Shown: positions 43,635 through 51,694, numbered from the stretch's first letter. The stretch: 64,000 nucleotides of DNA from Roseovarius sp. MMSF_3359 (GCF_030733385.1 NZ_JASHJC010000009.1:124001-188000), one strand, 5' to 3'. Numbers and translations are program-made. The notes: a model not told the origin generated them from the sequence alone.

Positions 43635-44040
43635 CGAGATGGCCCATCTGCATGCCCGCGCCTTTGCCGGGCAGGGGCGGGCATGGTCGGCGCAGGAATT
43701 CGCGGACCTGTTGGAAAACACGCATGTCTTTTCCGTGGGCGGCACACGGTCATTCGCGGTGGGCCGGGTCATCGCGGATGAGGTGGAATTGCTGACCATT
43801 GCCACCGACCCCGATTTGCAGGGGCAGGGACTGGGTCGTGCCTGCCTGCTTCGATATGAAAGCCTCGCTGTGGCGAAGGGAGCCACCTCATTCTTCCTCG
43901 AAGTCGCTGAAGACAACGCGCCGGCGCGGGCGCTCTATCGGCGGGCAGGATACCATGAAGCCGCCCGGCGCAACGGTTACTACCGTGCCCCGGATGGTCG
44001 ACGGATTGACGCGCTGATCCTCCGCAAAGCCCTGCCTTGA
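43621..44040 (+). CDS. rimI: Ribosomal protein alanine N-acetyltransferase-like GNAT (RimI type)
   Basis: A 139-residue single-domain GNAT. The acetyl-CoA loop Q-G-Q-G-L-G-R-A near residue 66, the segment F-F-L-E-V-A-E-D-N and A-R-A-L-Y-R-R-A-G-Y are as in RimI. In E. coli RimI acetylates the N-terminal alanine of ribosomal protein S18. The overlap with tsaB supports the name. ATG codons at 43621 and 43624 are both possible starts. Confidence 0.88.
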   Translation: MMTPDEMAHLHARAFAGQGRAWSAQEFADLLENTHVFSVGGTRSFAVGRVIADEVELLTIATDPDLQGQGLGRACLLRYESLAVAKGATSFFLEVAEDNAPARALYRRAGYHEAARRNGYYRAPDGRRIDALILRKALP

Positions 44041-44139
44041 CGGAAAAAGACAACAGTTCGACCGGTATCGAAGCATTTTGCCGTTACGTGCCCCTATGAT
44101 CGCGGTATCACAATCCGGCCACCCGCCGCGGAGGATACC

Positions 44140-44775
44140 ATGACTGAACTCGCCCCTTTCCTGCCCGGCTTCATTGCCGCTTATGCCATCCTGCTGGTGG
44201 GCGCCTCCTCGCCGGGGCCATCGGTGGCTATGCTGATTGGCGTTGCCACGTCCCAGGGGCGTGCGCCCGCGATGATGGCCACGCTGGGCATTGCGACTGG
44301 AAGTCTCACGATCAACCTGCTGACCATGCTTGGTGTCGGCCTGATCCTGTCGCAGGCGGCCTGGGCCATGAGCCTGCTGCGCATCATCGGCGCGGCGTAC
44401 CTGCTGTACCTGGCTTATGGGGCCTTCCGCAAAGCTCTCAATCCGCCCGCGTTGCAGCCGGTGGAGACGCGTCGCCGCTCCGGTATCCGCCATTTCGTCA
44501 CCGGGTACCTTTTGCAGGTGACCAATCCCAAGGCCATCGCCTTCTGGCTGGCCATCGCCTCCGTCGGCGCGGTCGAGGGGGCGGGGCTTGGCATCGTGGC
44601 GTTGTTTGTTGCCGGGGCCTTTGCGATCTCGTTTTCCTGTCATGCGGCCTGGGCATTGGCCCTGTCGCTGGCACCGGTACGCCGGGCCTACGGTGCCGGT
44701 CGTCGGTGGATCGAGGCCGGGCTTGGCACTTTCTTTGTCTTTGCGGCCTACAAGCTGGCCACGGATCGGATTTGA
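44140..44775 (+). CDS. LysE-family amino-acid/homoserine exporter
   Basis: A 211-residue inner-membrane protein with about six helices. The N-terminal S-S-P-G-P-S-V-A-M motif is the RhtB/LysE signature, and G-A-A-Y-L-L-Y-L-A and T-N-P-K-A-I-A-F follow. Members export amino acids or related metabolites. The adjacent gene encodes a paralogue in the same orientation 27 bases later, so the two form an operon; whether they act separately or together is unknown. Confidence 0.88.
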   Translation: MTELAPFLPGFIAAYAILLVGASSPGPSVAMLIGVATSQGRAPAMMATLGIATGSLTINLLTMLGVGLILSQAAWAMSLLRIIGAAYLLYLAYGAFRKALNPPALQPVETRRRSGIRHFVTGYLLQVTNPKAIAFWLAIASVGAVEGAGLGIVALFVAGAFAISFSCHAAWALALSLAPVRRAYGAGRRWIEAGLGTFFVFAAYKLATDRI

Positions 44776-44802
44776 GCGCAGAATAGCAATAAGGGGACGA
44801 TC

Positions 44803-45420
44803 ATGAGCGACCATCTGAGCAGCCTATTCCTGGCCCTGGGCATCTTCAGCCTCGGGTTTATCAGTATCGGCCCCAATATCCTCGCCGTCATCGGCACGTC
44901 GATGGAGCGGGGCCGACGGCAGGGGGCGGCGCTTGCCTGCGGTGTGGGCATCGGGTCCGGGCTTTGGGCCACGATGACGGTTGCGGGTCTTTCCGCGCTG
45001 ATCACGGCTTATGCGGGCGCGATGTTGGCGTTGAAACTCGTAGGGGCGGCATATCTCATGTGGCTCGCCTGGAAGGCATTCAGGTCTGCGGCGACCCCTG
45101 GCGGGTCTCTGGTGGCGACGACCGCGCAGGGTGATAACCTGTTCTGGCGCGGGTTGAGCGTGCAGATGTCGAACCCGAAAGCGGCGTTGCACTGGATTGC
45201 GATTGTCGCCATCGGTCTTGGCCCCAATCCGCCCCTTTGGCTTGGCGTGGCACTGATCCTGAGCGCGACCGCGTTGTCGATCATTGGTCACCTAGCATAT
45301 GCGATGGTGTTCTCGACGGCACCAGTGGTGATTTTCTATCAGCGCGCGCGACGTTGGATTTCCGCGGCTCTAGGTGTCTTTTTCACGTTGGCTGCGGGAA
45401 AATTGGCGTTTGACCGATAG
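44803..45420 (+). CDS. LysE-family amino-acid/homoserine exporter, second copy
   Basis: A 205-residue paralogue with six predicted helices. The signature is altered to S-I-G-P-N-I-L-A-V, with G-A-A-Y-L-M-W-L-A and S-N-P-K-A-A-L-H conserved. GGGGACG lies upstream of its start. It follows the first LysE-type gene by 27 bases. The two are diverged well beyond recent duplication. The substrate is unknown. Confidence 0.88.
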   Translation: MSDHLSSLFLALGIFSLGFISIGPNILAVIGTSMERGRRQGAALACGVGIGSGLWATMTVAGLSALITAYAGAMLALKLVGAAYLMWLAWKAFRSAATPGGSLVATTAQGDNLFWRGLSVQMSNPKAALHWIAIVAIGLGPNPPLWLGVALILSATALSIIGHLAYAMVFSTAPVVIFYQRARRWISAALGVFFTLAAGKLAFDR

Positions 45421-45423
45421 AAA

Positions 45424-45466
45424 AGGTCTCACTTGATGGGTGAAAAAGTTTCACCGGATGAGACCT
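45424..45466. repeat. Two-tier hairpin between lysE2 and tauE
   Basis: The outer stem AGGTCTCA (45424-45431) with TGAGACCT (45459-45466) and the inner stem GGTGAAA (45439-45445) with TTTCACC (45449-45455) are both exact. The structure begins three bases after the lysE2 stop and has no T-tract. A partial echo, CGGGTGAATAAG, follows near 45484-45495. It may be a 3' end stabiliser, a terminator or a site acting on tauE. Confidence 0.6.
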
Positions 45467-45581
45467 GATTTGGCGATTTCAACGGGTGAATAAGTCCAGA
45501 TTGTAAAAATTGATCGTGCCTGAGACGATTTCAGCGCCTTCCTGCCTTGCATTCCAAGCGAATCTGGCGCTAGGACGTTTC

Positions 45582-46496
45582 ATGCAAATCTACCTTCCCA
45601 TTGCCGAAGTCTCCGTGAACGCTTTTCTCCTCCTGGGGCTGGGCGGTCTTGTCGGGATTCTGTCGGGGATGTTCGGGGTTGGCGGCGGCTTTTTGATGAC
45701 GCCTTTGCTGTTCTTCATCGGCATCCCACCGGCCGTTGCGGTGGCGACCGAGGCCAACCAGATCGTGGCCTCGTCCTTCTCGGGTGTGCTGGCGCATTTA
45801 CGACGAAAGACCGTTGATCTGAGGATGGGAACGGTGCTGCTCATAGGCGGCCTTGTCGGGGCCGCTTTGGGGGTTGTTGTCTTCAACTACCTCAAATCGC
45901 TGGGGCAGGTCGATCTGCTGGTCAAGCTCTGCTACGTGGTCTTTCTGGGCATCATCGGCGGCATGATGTTCGTCGAAAGCCTCAGGGCCATTCGCAACAC
46001 AAGATCCGGCAAGGCGCCCAAGCGCAAGAAACACAACTGGGTGCATGGGTTGCCGTTCAAGATGCGGTTTCGCACCTCCGGCCTCTACATCAGTGTGATC
46101 CCGCCCCTGATCGTGGGCGTCTGCGTTGGTATCCTGGCGGCGATCATGGGTGTGGGTGGCGGCTTCATCATGGTGCCGGCGATGATCTACCTGCTGGGCA
46201 TGCCCACCAAGGTGGTTGTCGGCACCTCGCTTTTTCAGATCATTTTCGTGACCGGTTTCACGACCATGCTGCACGCCACGACGAACTATACCGTGGATGT
46301 GGCGCTGGCGGTGCTGTTGCTGATCGGCGGCGTCGTCGGTGCGCAGGTCGGCACGCGGATCGGCACACGGATGAAGGCGGAGCAGCTTCGCATCCTTTTG
46401 GCGATGATGGTGTTGGCCGTTTGTGCCAAGCTGGCGCTGGATCTGCTGATCATGCCGTCTGAGTTGTACTCCATTGGCGCGGTTGGGGGGCACTGA
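45582..46496 (+). CDS. Sulfite exporter TauE/SafE-family permease
   Basis: A 304-residue membrane protein with about eight helices arranged as two repeats. Each repeat opens with a G-x-G-G-G-F motif (G-V-G-G-G-F-L-M near 30, G-V-G-G-G-F-I-M near 190), the TauE signature. Members move sulphite, sulphoacetate or other organosulphur anions. The start at 45582 fits the first helix; an upstream frame to 45510 is less likely. Its stop overlaps the ATG of the TIGR02186 gene by one base, so the products are probably made and act together. Confidence 0.9.
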   Translation: MQIYLPIAEVSVNAFLLLGLGGLVGILSGMFGVGGGFLMTPLLFFIGIPPAVAVATEANQIVASSFSGVLAHLRRKTVDLRMGTVLLIGGLVGAALGVVVFNYLKSLGQVDLLVKLCYVVFLGIIGGMMFVESLRAIRNTRSGKAPKRKKHNWVHGLPFKMRFRTSGLYISVIPPLIVGVCVGILAAIMGVGGGFIMVPAMIYLLGMPTKVVVGTSLFQIIFVTGFTTMLHATTNYTVDVALAVLLLIGGVVGAQVGTRIGTRMKAEQLRILLAMMVLAVCAKLALDLLIMPSELYSIGAVGGH

Positions 46497-47251
46497 TGCT
46501 GCGTCTGGTCCTCATCCTGTGTCTGGCGGCGCTGCCTCTCAAGGCGGAAGAGGTCGTGTTGGGCCTCAGCGCCGACGAGGTGGCGATCACGGCGACGTTT
46601 GATGGCTCTGAGCTTCTGGTCTTTGGCGCGGTCAAACGCGAAGCGCCAATCCCTGATGAGCCGCTTGAGGTGATCGTGGCGATTGCCGGCCCGTCGGTGC
46701 CGCTCACCGTGCGCCGGAAGGAAAAGAAGCTCGGGATCTGGGTCAATACCGATGCGGTGGAGGTCAAGGAAGCGCCGAGCTTCTATGCGGTTGCGACGAC
46801 CGGACCGTTGAAGGAAGTCCTGGCCCAGATCGAGGATCTGCGCCACCGGATCACGATCCCCAAGGCGATCCGCTTGGTGGGTGCCTCGCCGCATGTGTCC
46901 AATCCGCAGAGCTTTTCCCAGGCGGTGATCCGCATCCGCAAGAAGAACAACACCTATCAGCTTCTGGAAGGCGGCGTGGTTCTGGATCAGCAGACCCTGT
47001 TCCGGACGTCGATCAAGCTGCCCTCGAACCTGACCGAAGGAGCCTATGCCACGCGGATTTTCCTGACCCGGAACGGCTATGTCGTGTCGCAATACGAGAC
47101 CACGATTGATGTGCGCAAGGTCGGGTTGGAACGGTGGCTTTATAACCTCTCGCGTGAGCAGCCGATGCTTTACGGGCTTATGTCGCTGGCCATCGCCATC
47201 GCGGCAGGTTGGGGCGCCGCGGCGGCATTCCAGTTCCTGCGCCGGGGATAG
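46496..47251 (+). CDS. TIGR02186 family membrane-anchored periplasmic protein
   Basis: A 251-residue protein with a signal peptide (about 1-17), a periplasmic beta-rich domain and one C-terminal transmembrane helix (about 228-246) ending R-R-G. This is the TIGR02186 / Alph_Pro_TM family of unknown function, found in alphaproteobacteria and often beside TauE-type permeases, as here. The one-base stop-start overlap (TGATG) argues for coupled expression. A periplasmic partner that delivers or gates the permease substrate is a fair guess but not shown. Confidence 0.85.
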   Translation: MLRLVLILCLAALPLKAEEVVLGLSADEVAITATFDGSELLVFGAVKREAPIPDEPLEVIVAIAGPSVPLTVRRKEKKLGIWVNTDAVEVKEAPSFYAVATTGPLKEVLAQIEDLRHRITIPKAIRLVGASPHVSNPQSFSQAVIRIRKKNNTYQLLEGGVVLDQQTLFRTSIKLPSNLTEGAYATRIFLTRNGYVVSQYETTIDVRKVGLERWLYNLSREQPMLYGLMSLAIAIAAGWGAAAAFQFLRRG

Positions 47252-47259
47252 GACCGTTC

Positions 47260-47350
47260 CCAAATTGAGTGCGCTGCCGCGCACGCTTTTCATACGCGCT
47301 CCGCGCTGCTTCCTCGGGCCGCCCCAAGGCGACCAGGGACGCTCAATTGG
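47260..47350. repeat. Double-hairpin intergenic repeat, copy C
   Basis: CCAAATTGAG leads into hairpin 1 (GTGCGC, TGCC, GCGCAC at 47269-47284), an 11-base linker, hairpin 2 (GCGC, TCC, GCGC at 47296-47306) and TGCTTCCTCGG. It closes with CTCAATTGG (47342-47350), complementary to its opening. It fills the gap between the convergent TIGR02186 and SDR genes. Confidence 0.75.
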
Positions 47351-47362
47351 TGCCCGTGGTGT

Positions 47363-48097
47363 TCAGCCGCGGCCGATATAGGGCATCTTGGTCGCCATCA
47401 CGGTCATGAACTGGACATTGGCGCTGGTGGGCATCTCGGCCATGTGCAGGACCGAGCGCGCAGCGTCGTCGACCTCCATCATCGGCATCAATGGCTGTTC
47501 GGGATTGGCCGCCTGCGCCCGTTTGTTGAGGTCTTCGACCAGTTCCGATTTGGCATTGCCGATGTCGATCTGGCCGCAGGCGATGTCGAAAGCACGTCCA
47601 TCGAGCGATAGCGATCGGGTCAGCCCGGTGATCGCGTGTTTGGACGTGGTATAGCAGACGGAGCCGGGGCGCGGGTTGTGGGCCGAGAGCGACCCATTGT
47701 TGATGATCCGGCCCCCTTGCGGCGATTGGTTCCGCATCTGTCCGAACGCAAGGCGGGCGGCGATGAACATGCCGCGAATATTGAGGGCCATCACGTCATC
47801 GAAGGCCTCAAGCGGGATTTCGTCGATCGGGCCGGAGGGACCGAACATCCCGGCATTGTTGAAGAGCACATCGAGGCGGCCGGTTTGTGCGGTGAAATCC
47901 CCGAAAGCGGCCTCCGTCGCCTTGGCATCGGTGACGTCGGCGACAAGCGGGATCGCGGTGTCATGACCACCGGCCACTGCGCGCAGCCTGTCTTCGCGGC
48001 GCGCAAGCAGGCCGACCACCCATCCGGCCTCGAGGAAGGTTTTGGCGGTGGCCGCGCCGATGCCCGAACTGGCGCCGGTGATCAGGATCGTTTTCAT
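47363..48097 (-). CDS. Short-chain dehydrogenase/reductase
   Basis: A 244-residue classical SDR. The cofactor motif T-G-A-S-S-G-I-G is at about 7-14, N-N-A-G at about 84, and Y-T-T-S-K (catalytic Tyr and Lys) at about 153. An arginine pair after the second strand (A-R-R-E-D-R) suggests NADPH. The substrate is unknown. It overlaps the helicase gene by four bases and is likely cotranscribed with it, though no functional link is evident. Confidence 0.9.
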   Translation of the reverse strand: MKTILITGASSGIGAATAKTFLEAGWVVGLLARREDRLRAVAGGHDTAIPLVADVTDAKATEAAFGDFTAQTGRLDVLFNNAGMFGPSGPIDEIPLEAFDDVMALNIRGMFIAARLAFGQMRNQSPQGGRIINNGSLSAHNPRPGSVCYTTSKHAITGLTRSLSLDGRAFDIACGQIDIGNAKSELVEDLNKRAQAANPEQPLMPMMEVDDAARSVLHMAEMPTSANVQFMTVMATKMPYIGRG

Positions 48098-49620
48098 GTC
48101 TCTTCTGCCTCAAGTTCAAGCGGCGCCGGGGCAACGCGCAGATCGTCGATGCGCAACTGCCCCGCCGGTTTCGACAGCCGGTTGCGCACCACCCAGTGAA
48201 GCCGGGTTTCGGCGCGGGTGATGGCCACGTAAGCCAGCCGTTTCCAGAGCGGTTGCCCGGCCTCGGTCCGGCCCATGCGCGAGGCGGCGTAGAGGTCCGG
48301 CGCAAAGACCTGCACATCGTTCCACTGGCTGCCCTGGGCCTTGTGGATCGTCACCGCCGCCCCGTGCAGGAAGGTTGCGCCCATGCGGGCGGCGAAGGGG
48401 ATGAACGGTTCTTCTTCATCCGGCTTCTCGATCTTGACGATCGAGGCGGCGCTGACCTGCGGGTCTTCGGCGCCAATGACATGCAGTCGCGAAAAACCCG
48501 GCTTGCGACCGGGGCCGAGGTAGATCACCTGCGCGCCCTTGATGAGCCCGCGGGCCTCCAGGTCGAGGCGTTTCTTGCGGTGTTTGAGTGGCAGTTCGAT
48601 CCCGTCGCAGATCAGCGGCTCACCTTCGAGCAGTTCGGTCTCCGGCGCGCCATAGACGGACCGGAACGCATTGATGAGGCGAATGCGGGTGGCGTTGCGC
48701 CAGACGAGCACGGGAGAGCGGGCCATGAGGTCAACCTCGACCCGCTGGGCCATGACCACGCGGTCATCGCGCGCGGCGGCCTCTTCGACCATCCGCTCGA
48801 ACCCATGGAAATCGAGGGTGGGATCGGCCAGGGCATGGGCAAGATCGAGGATCGGGTTATCCGCGTCCTGACGGTGCACGCGGTGCAGTTCGAGCTTGGC
48901 AGGGGCGGGCAGCGTGTCGAAGACCATGGAGCCCGATTGATTGACCGGGGCGAGCTGCGCCGGGTCGCCAAAGAGCAGGAGCGTCGGGAAGATCTCCTTG
49001 AGGTCGTCGAATTGCTTGTCATCGAGCATCGACGCCTCATCCACGAAGCCCACGTCAAGCGGCTCTTCGCGCCGTTTCCAGCCGGTGATGAAATCCGACC
49101 CGCGCAGGCCAGCGGCCGCCAGCGCCCCGGGGATCGACTTGTTGGTCTGATAAAACGCATGGGCCCGGTCAAGCGCCACATCGGTCAGTCCTTCGATTTC
49201 GGGGCGCTCGCCCTGCCCGGCCAGCCATTCGGCGATCTTTTCGTATTCCGGGTCGTAGACCGGCGTGTAGAGGATGCGGTGGATGGTTGTTGCCGGGACA
49301 CCGCGCATCCGGAGGACCGAGGCGGCCTTGTTGGTCGGGGCAAGAATGGCAAGTGTCCGGCGGTCCCGGCGCCGCCGCCCCTCGTAATCGCCCGAGACCA
49401 CATCGACCCCAGCCTCTTCGAGCGCATGGTAGAGCGCCGCCAGCAACAGGGTCTTGCCCGATCCGGCCTTGCCCACAACGGCCATGACACTGTCCTTGCC
49501 GTCGCGCGGCGGGGTCAGCAGGCTGTCGTCGAGATCAATTCCGGCGCTGCGCAACATGGCCGAAATGCGGTCATGGGCCTCGGCCTGATCGTCGGAGAAG
49601 GCGAGAGTGGATTCAGACAT
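48094..49620 (-). CDS. RecD-like SF1 ATP-dependent DNA helicase
   Basis: A 508-residue SF1B helicase. Walker A G-K-A-G-S-G-K-T lies near residue 50, A-P-T-N-K-A-A is motif Ia, F-V-D-E-A-S-M-L is motif II, G-D-P-A-Q-L-A-P is motif III, and the C-terminal V-T-I-H-K-A-Q-G-S-Q and A-I-T-R-A are motifs V and VI. It lacks RecB/RecC partners nearby and the N-terminal extension of RecD2, so it is a compact RecD-like ATPase common in alphaproteobacteria. The role in repair or transfer is unknown. It follows luxI by 51 bases on the same strand. Confidence 0.88.
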   Translation of the reverse strand: MSESTLAFSDDQAEAHDRISAMLRSAGIDLDDSLLTPPRDGKDSVMAVVGKAGSGKTLLLAALYHALEEAGVDVVSGDYEGRRRRDRRTLAILAPTNKAASVLRMRGVPATTIHRILYTPVYDPEYEKIAEWLAGQGERPEIEGLTDVALDRAHAFYQTNKSIPGALAAAGLRGSDFITGWKRREEPLDVGFVDEASMLDDKQFDDLKEIFPTLLLFGDPAQLAPVNQSGSMVFDTLPAPAKLELHRVHRQDADNPILDLAHALADPTLDFHGFERMVEEAAARDDRVVMAQRVEVDLMARSPVLVWRNATRIRLINAFRSVYGAPETELLEGEPLICDGIELPLKHRKKRLDLEARGLIKGAQVIYLGPGRKPGFSRLHVIGAEDPQVSAASIVKIEKPDEEEPFIPFAARMGATFLHGAAVTIHKAQGSQWNDVQVFAPDLYAASRMGRTEAGQPLWKRLAYVAITRAETRLHWVVRNRLSKPAGQLRIDDLRVAPAPLELEAEET

Positions 49621-49671
49621 GGCGCGACCCTACAGCCGCGCCCTGCCAGTGGCCAGTACCTGCGTGCGGGT

Positions 49672-50355
49672 TCAGGCGCTGGCGCGACCCAGGCCGCTCT
49701 GGTGCAGGGGGGCGTGGGACATCTGCCGATAGGGATGGCCGGGCTGATTGGGGCCGAAACTGGCGTTGAACCACGCCTCGGACTGTTCCGGCGTGATCCC
49801 GGCGCGCCGGGCAACCTTTGCGCGGGCCTCGTCGGTGAACTCCCAAAGCCCGACACTGATCCGGTCGCGGCCTTCGCCTTCGGAGCCCACGATTTCGGGC
49901 GAGGATCCGATGGCGCGGTAAATCCGGACCATGCGGGCATCGAAGACACCGACATAATGCTTGATCGCGAAATTGCGCATGATCTCCCCCCCGGCGAGCA
50001 TCAATGCGGCGGCCAACTGGGACCCGGCATTGGGCGAGAGGCAGAAACGGGTGCATTCCCAGATCAGCGGGCTGGTGATATGCACGCCGTTGTTGAGGTG
50101 GCTGAAGTAATCGTTGACCATGGTCGAGCCGGTGGTCGGCAAAAGGCGCATGGAGCCGCCATGGGTGCCGTCCTCGTTTTCCCAGATCACGTAGAGAGGG
50201 TTGAGGCTGTCATAATCGTCGCGCTCATGGCCCGCCTCATCGACACTGACCTCCCAGCCCAGCCGTTCCTTGAACTGATCGGCGCGGTCCTGAAACATGG
50301 TTTCCGAAAGCATCGGGTGTTTGTGAAGGTCGTTTCCATAGATGTAGCGAAGCAT
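49672..50355 (-). CDS. luxI: Acyl-homoserine-lactone synthase (LuxI family)
   Basis: This enzyme makes an N-acyl-homoserine lactone signal from S-adenosylmethionine and an acyl carrier. The 227-residue protein keeps the invariant residues: Arg in F-K-E-R-L-G-W, Glu/Asp pairs in D-Y-D-S, Arg in M-R-L-L-P-T, and Glu-Cys-Thr-Arg in W-E-C-T-R-F. The extended C-terminus (about 25 residues beyond the fold) is seen in several Roseobacter synthases. The acyl chain cannot be predicted here. The start at 50355 (M-L-R-Y-I-Y) fits the family. It lies 167 bases after luxR on the same strand. Confidence 0.93.
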   Translation of the reverse strand: MLRYIYGNDLHKHPMLSETMFQDRADQFKERLGWEVSVDEAGHERDDYDSLNPLYVIWENEDGTHGGSMRLLPTTGSTMVNDYFSHLNNGVHITSPLIWECTRFCLSPNAGSQLAAALMLAGGEIMRNFAIKHYVGVFDARMVRIYRAIGSSPEIVGSEGEGRDRISVGLWEFTDEARAKVARRAGITPEQSEAWFNASFGPNQPGHPYRQMSHAPLHQSGLGRASA

Positions 50356-50398
50356 TGGCGTCCCCTTTTCTGGTTTTCGCGACCAAAAATGGGGGGCG

Positions 50399-50407
50399 TG
50401 TGTTAAC
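50399..50407 (-). promoter_or_regulatory. GTTAACACA motif upstream of luxI
   Basis: On the minus strand GTTAACACA lies 44 bases before the luxI start. The identical nonamer occurs at 51428-51436 in the region before luxR. No classical dyad lux box was found in this 167-base gap. A shared regulator site is an inference. Confidence 0.35.
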
Positions 50408-50522
50408 GGGCTGTCGGAGGAGCGCACGGTGCGTAAAGAGTTTCCCGCGGCCGTTCCGGGCGGCGCGGCGGGGTTTCATGCGCCATGGCCCCGGCCCGCC
50501 CGGGACCGAAATCTGGGCGGCC

Positions 50523-51248
50523 TCAGATGACGATCAGGCCGCGGGTCAGGGCGCGGGCGACCGCATGTACGGTGTTCATCGCACCCAGCTTGAAACGCGC
50601 CGATTCGATATAGACCCTGAGGGTGTGTTCCGAGATCGTGAGCGTTTCGGCCACCTGTGCGCGGCTGTACCCCATCGCCAGAAGCGTGATCGCGTCGATC
50701 TCCCTCGGGGAGAGGGGCTGCGATGGTTCGGGCTTGCGGTCAGGTTCAAAATCCAGCGCCTTTTGGTTGAAGTAATGCGCGATCAGGATCAGGTGACGGC
50801 GGTTTTCCTCGGTAAAGGACGCCCAGGCATCATCATCGCAATTGTGGCTGACAGTGTAGAGAGCGAATTGTCCATTGGGTCCACGGACAGGCACGGAAAA
50901 ACCTTGGTTTCCAACGCCATAGTCGATTGCTTCCTGCTGAAAAGCGCGGGCGGCCTTGCTGGACCAGTCCAGACGTTTCCAGTCCACGGGGTGAAATCTC
51001 TGATAGCAGCCCTGAATGACCGGATCGATTCGCAGGTATTCCTTTTCAAGATAACGCTGCACCCATTCCTGCGAATAGGTGCCGCATCCGTATTGATCGC
51101 CGGCGCCACTGACCCAGTGATACACCATGTGATCGACTTTGAAGTATTCCCGTAGACGTTCAATGGCCGTTTGCAGGCCGCTCAGTTCAGAGGCGCCTTC
51201 CAAGGCCTCCAATATTGTATCCAGCCGCATAGGCGGGGCCGCGTTCAT
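50523..51248 (-). CDS. luxR: LuxR-family autoinducer-responsive transcriptional regulator
   Basis: A 241-residue regulator. The N-terminal autoinducer-binding domain (about 1-165) retains the ligand-contact set W-x-x-x-Y and D-P (in Y-S-Q-E-W-V-Q-R-Y and R-I-D-P-V-I). The C-terminal HTH domain (about 175-241) has L-S-P-R-E and I-S-E-H-T-L-R-V-Y. It should bind the lactone made by the neighbouring LuxI and control target genes, probably including luxI. Its start lies inside the coding region of the small leader ORF, overlapping it by 62 bases. Confidence 0.93.
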   Translation of the reverse strand: MNAAPPMRLDTILEALEGASELSGLQTAIERLREYFKVDHMVYHWVSGAGDQYGCGTYSQEWVQRYLEKEYLRIDPVIQGCYQRFHPVDWKRLDWSSKAARAFQQEAIDYGVGNQGFSVPVRGPNGQFALYTVSHNCDDDAWASFTEENRRHLILIAHYFNQKALDFEPDRKPEPSQPLSPREIDAITLLAMGYSRAQVAETLTISEHTLRVYIESARFKLGAMNTVHAVARALTRGLIVI

Positions 51249-51396
51249 CGGCAGTCGTTCCTTCCCCAGTCAACGCCAGCTCACTTGCAGCTACCAGCCG
51301 TGTATCATCCAGCTGTTCAGCCAAGACAGCCAGCCCGTTTTGTTGAGCGAATGTCTTAAGATCGGCAAGAACGTCGAGTATCCATTCGTTTTGCAT
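51187..51396 (-). CDS. Small leader ORF overlapping luxR (69 aa)
   Basis: A 69-residue protein starting M-Q-N-E-W-I-L, with an amphipathic N-terminal helix (V-L-A-D-L-K-T-F-A) and a D-D-T-R-L-V-A segment. GAGG lies seven bases before the ATG, and it is the first start in the luxR transcript. It runs into luxR and stops 59 bases past the luxR start, in another frame. Similar short proteins precede luxR-type genes in other Rhodobacterales as far as I recall. Function is unknown; translational coupling or a regulatory peptide are both possible. Confidence 0.7.
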   Translation of the reverse strand: MQNEWILDVLADLKTFAQQNGLAVLAEQLDDTRLVAASELALTGEGTTADERGPAYAAGYNIGGLGRRL

Positions 51397-51694
51397 GTCT
51401 AGCCTCGTTAACTGTGGTTAATGAAAAGTTAACACAACTATAACATGTTAAGATTTTGTTTCGTATTCGCGGATTTTAACTCCCCAAAAATAGCGAGGGG
51501 CCTAAATTCAGGATCGTTTCCCCGTCAGATCAGTGGGTTCTGCGCGACCAGATCAACCACTAAAGGCCACTTCGAAGAGTGATTCGGTTGTATTATACAA
51601 CCCCAAATTGTTTTTCGTGCAAGTCTATTCTTGCATGAACAAAATCTGCGGGGCATCTGCCGGGTTGGGTCGTTCTAGGGGGATCGGCGCAGGC
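51397..51694. promoter_or_regulatory. AT-rich upstream region of luxR with repeated GTTAAC elements
   Basis: This is one of the most AT-rich stretches of the window and must hold the luxR promoter. GTTAAC occurs at 51407-51412 and 51428-51433, 21 bases apart (two helical turns), and a perfect palindrome TAACATGTTA lies at 51441-51450. GTTAACACA at 51428 is repeated before luxI. No gene is seen in the rest. Confidence 0.5.

Noticed and set aside
48196..50406. Very long plus-strand open frame (736 codons) opposite helicase and luxI
   Set aside because: It is the antisense shadow of two clear genes in GC-rich DNA; its translation shows no domain.
50356..50522. Lux box upstream of luxI
   Set aside because: Only a weak TGGT/ACCA arrangement around TCGCGAAA was found; it does not match the usual 18-20 bp dyad.
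48094..51396. Quorum-sensing island with a defence or DNA-uptake helicase
   Set aside because: The RecD-like helicase and SDR only follow luxI in the same direction; no nuclease, toxin or competence gene supports a shared system.
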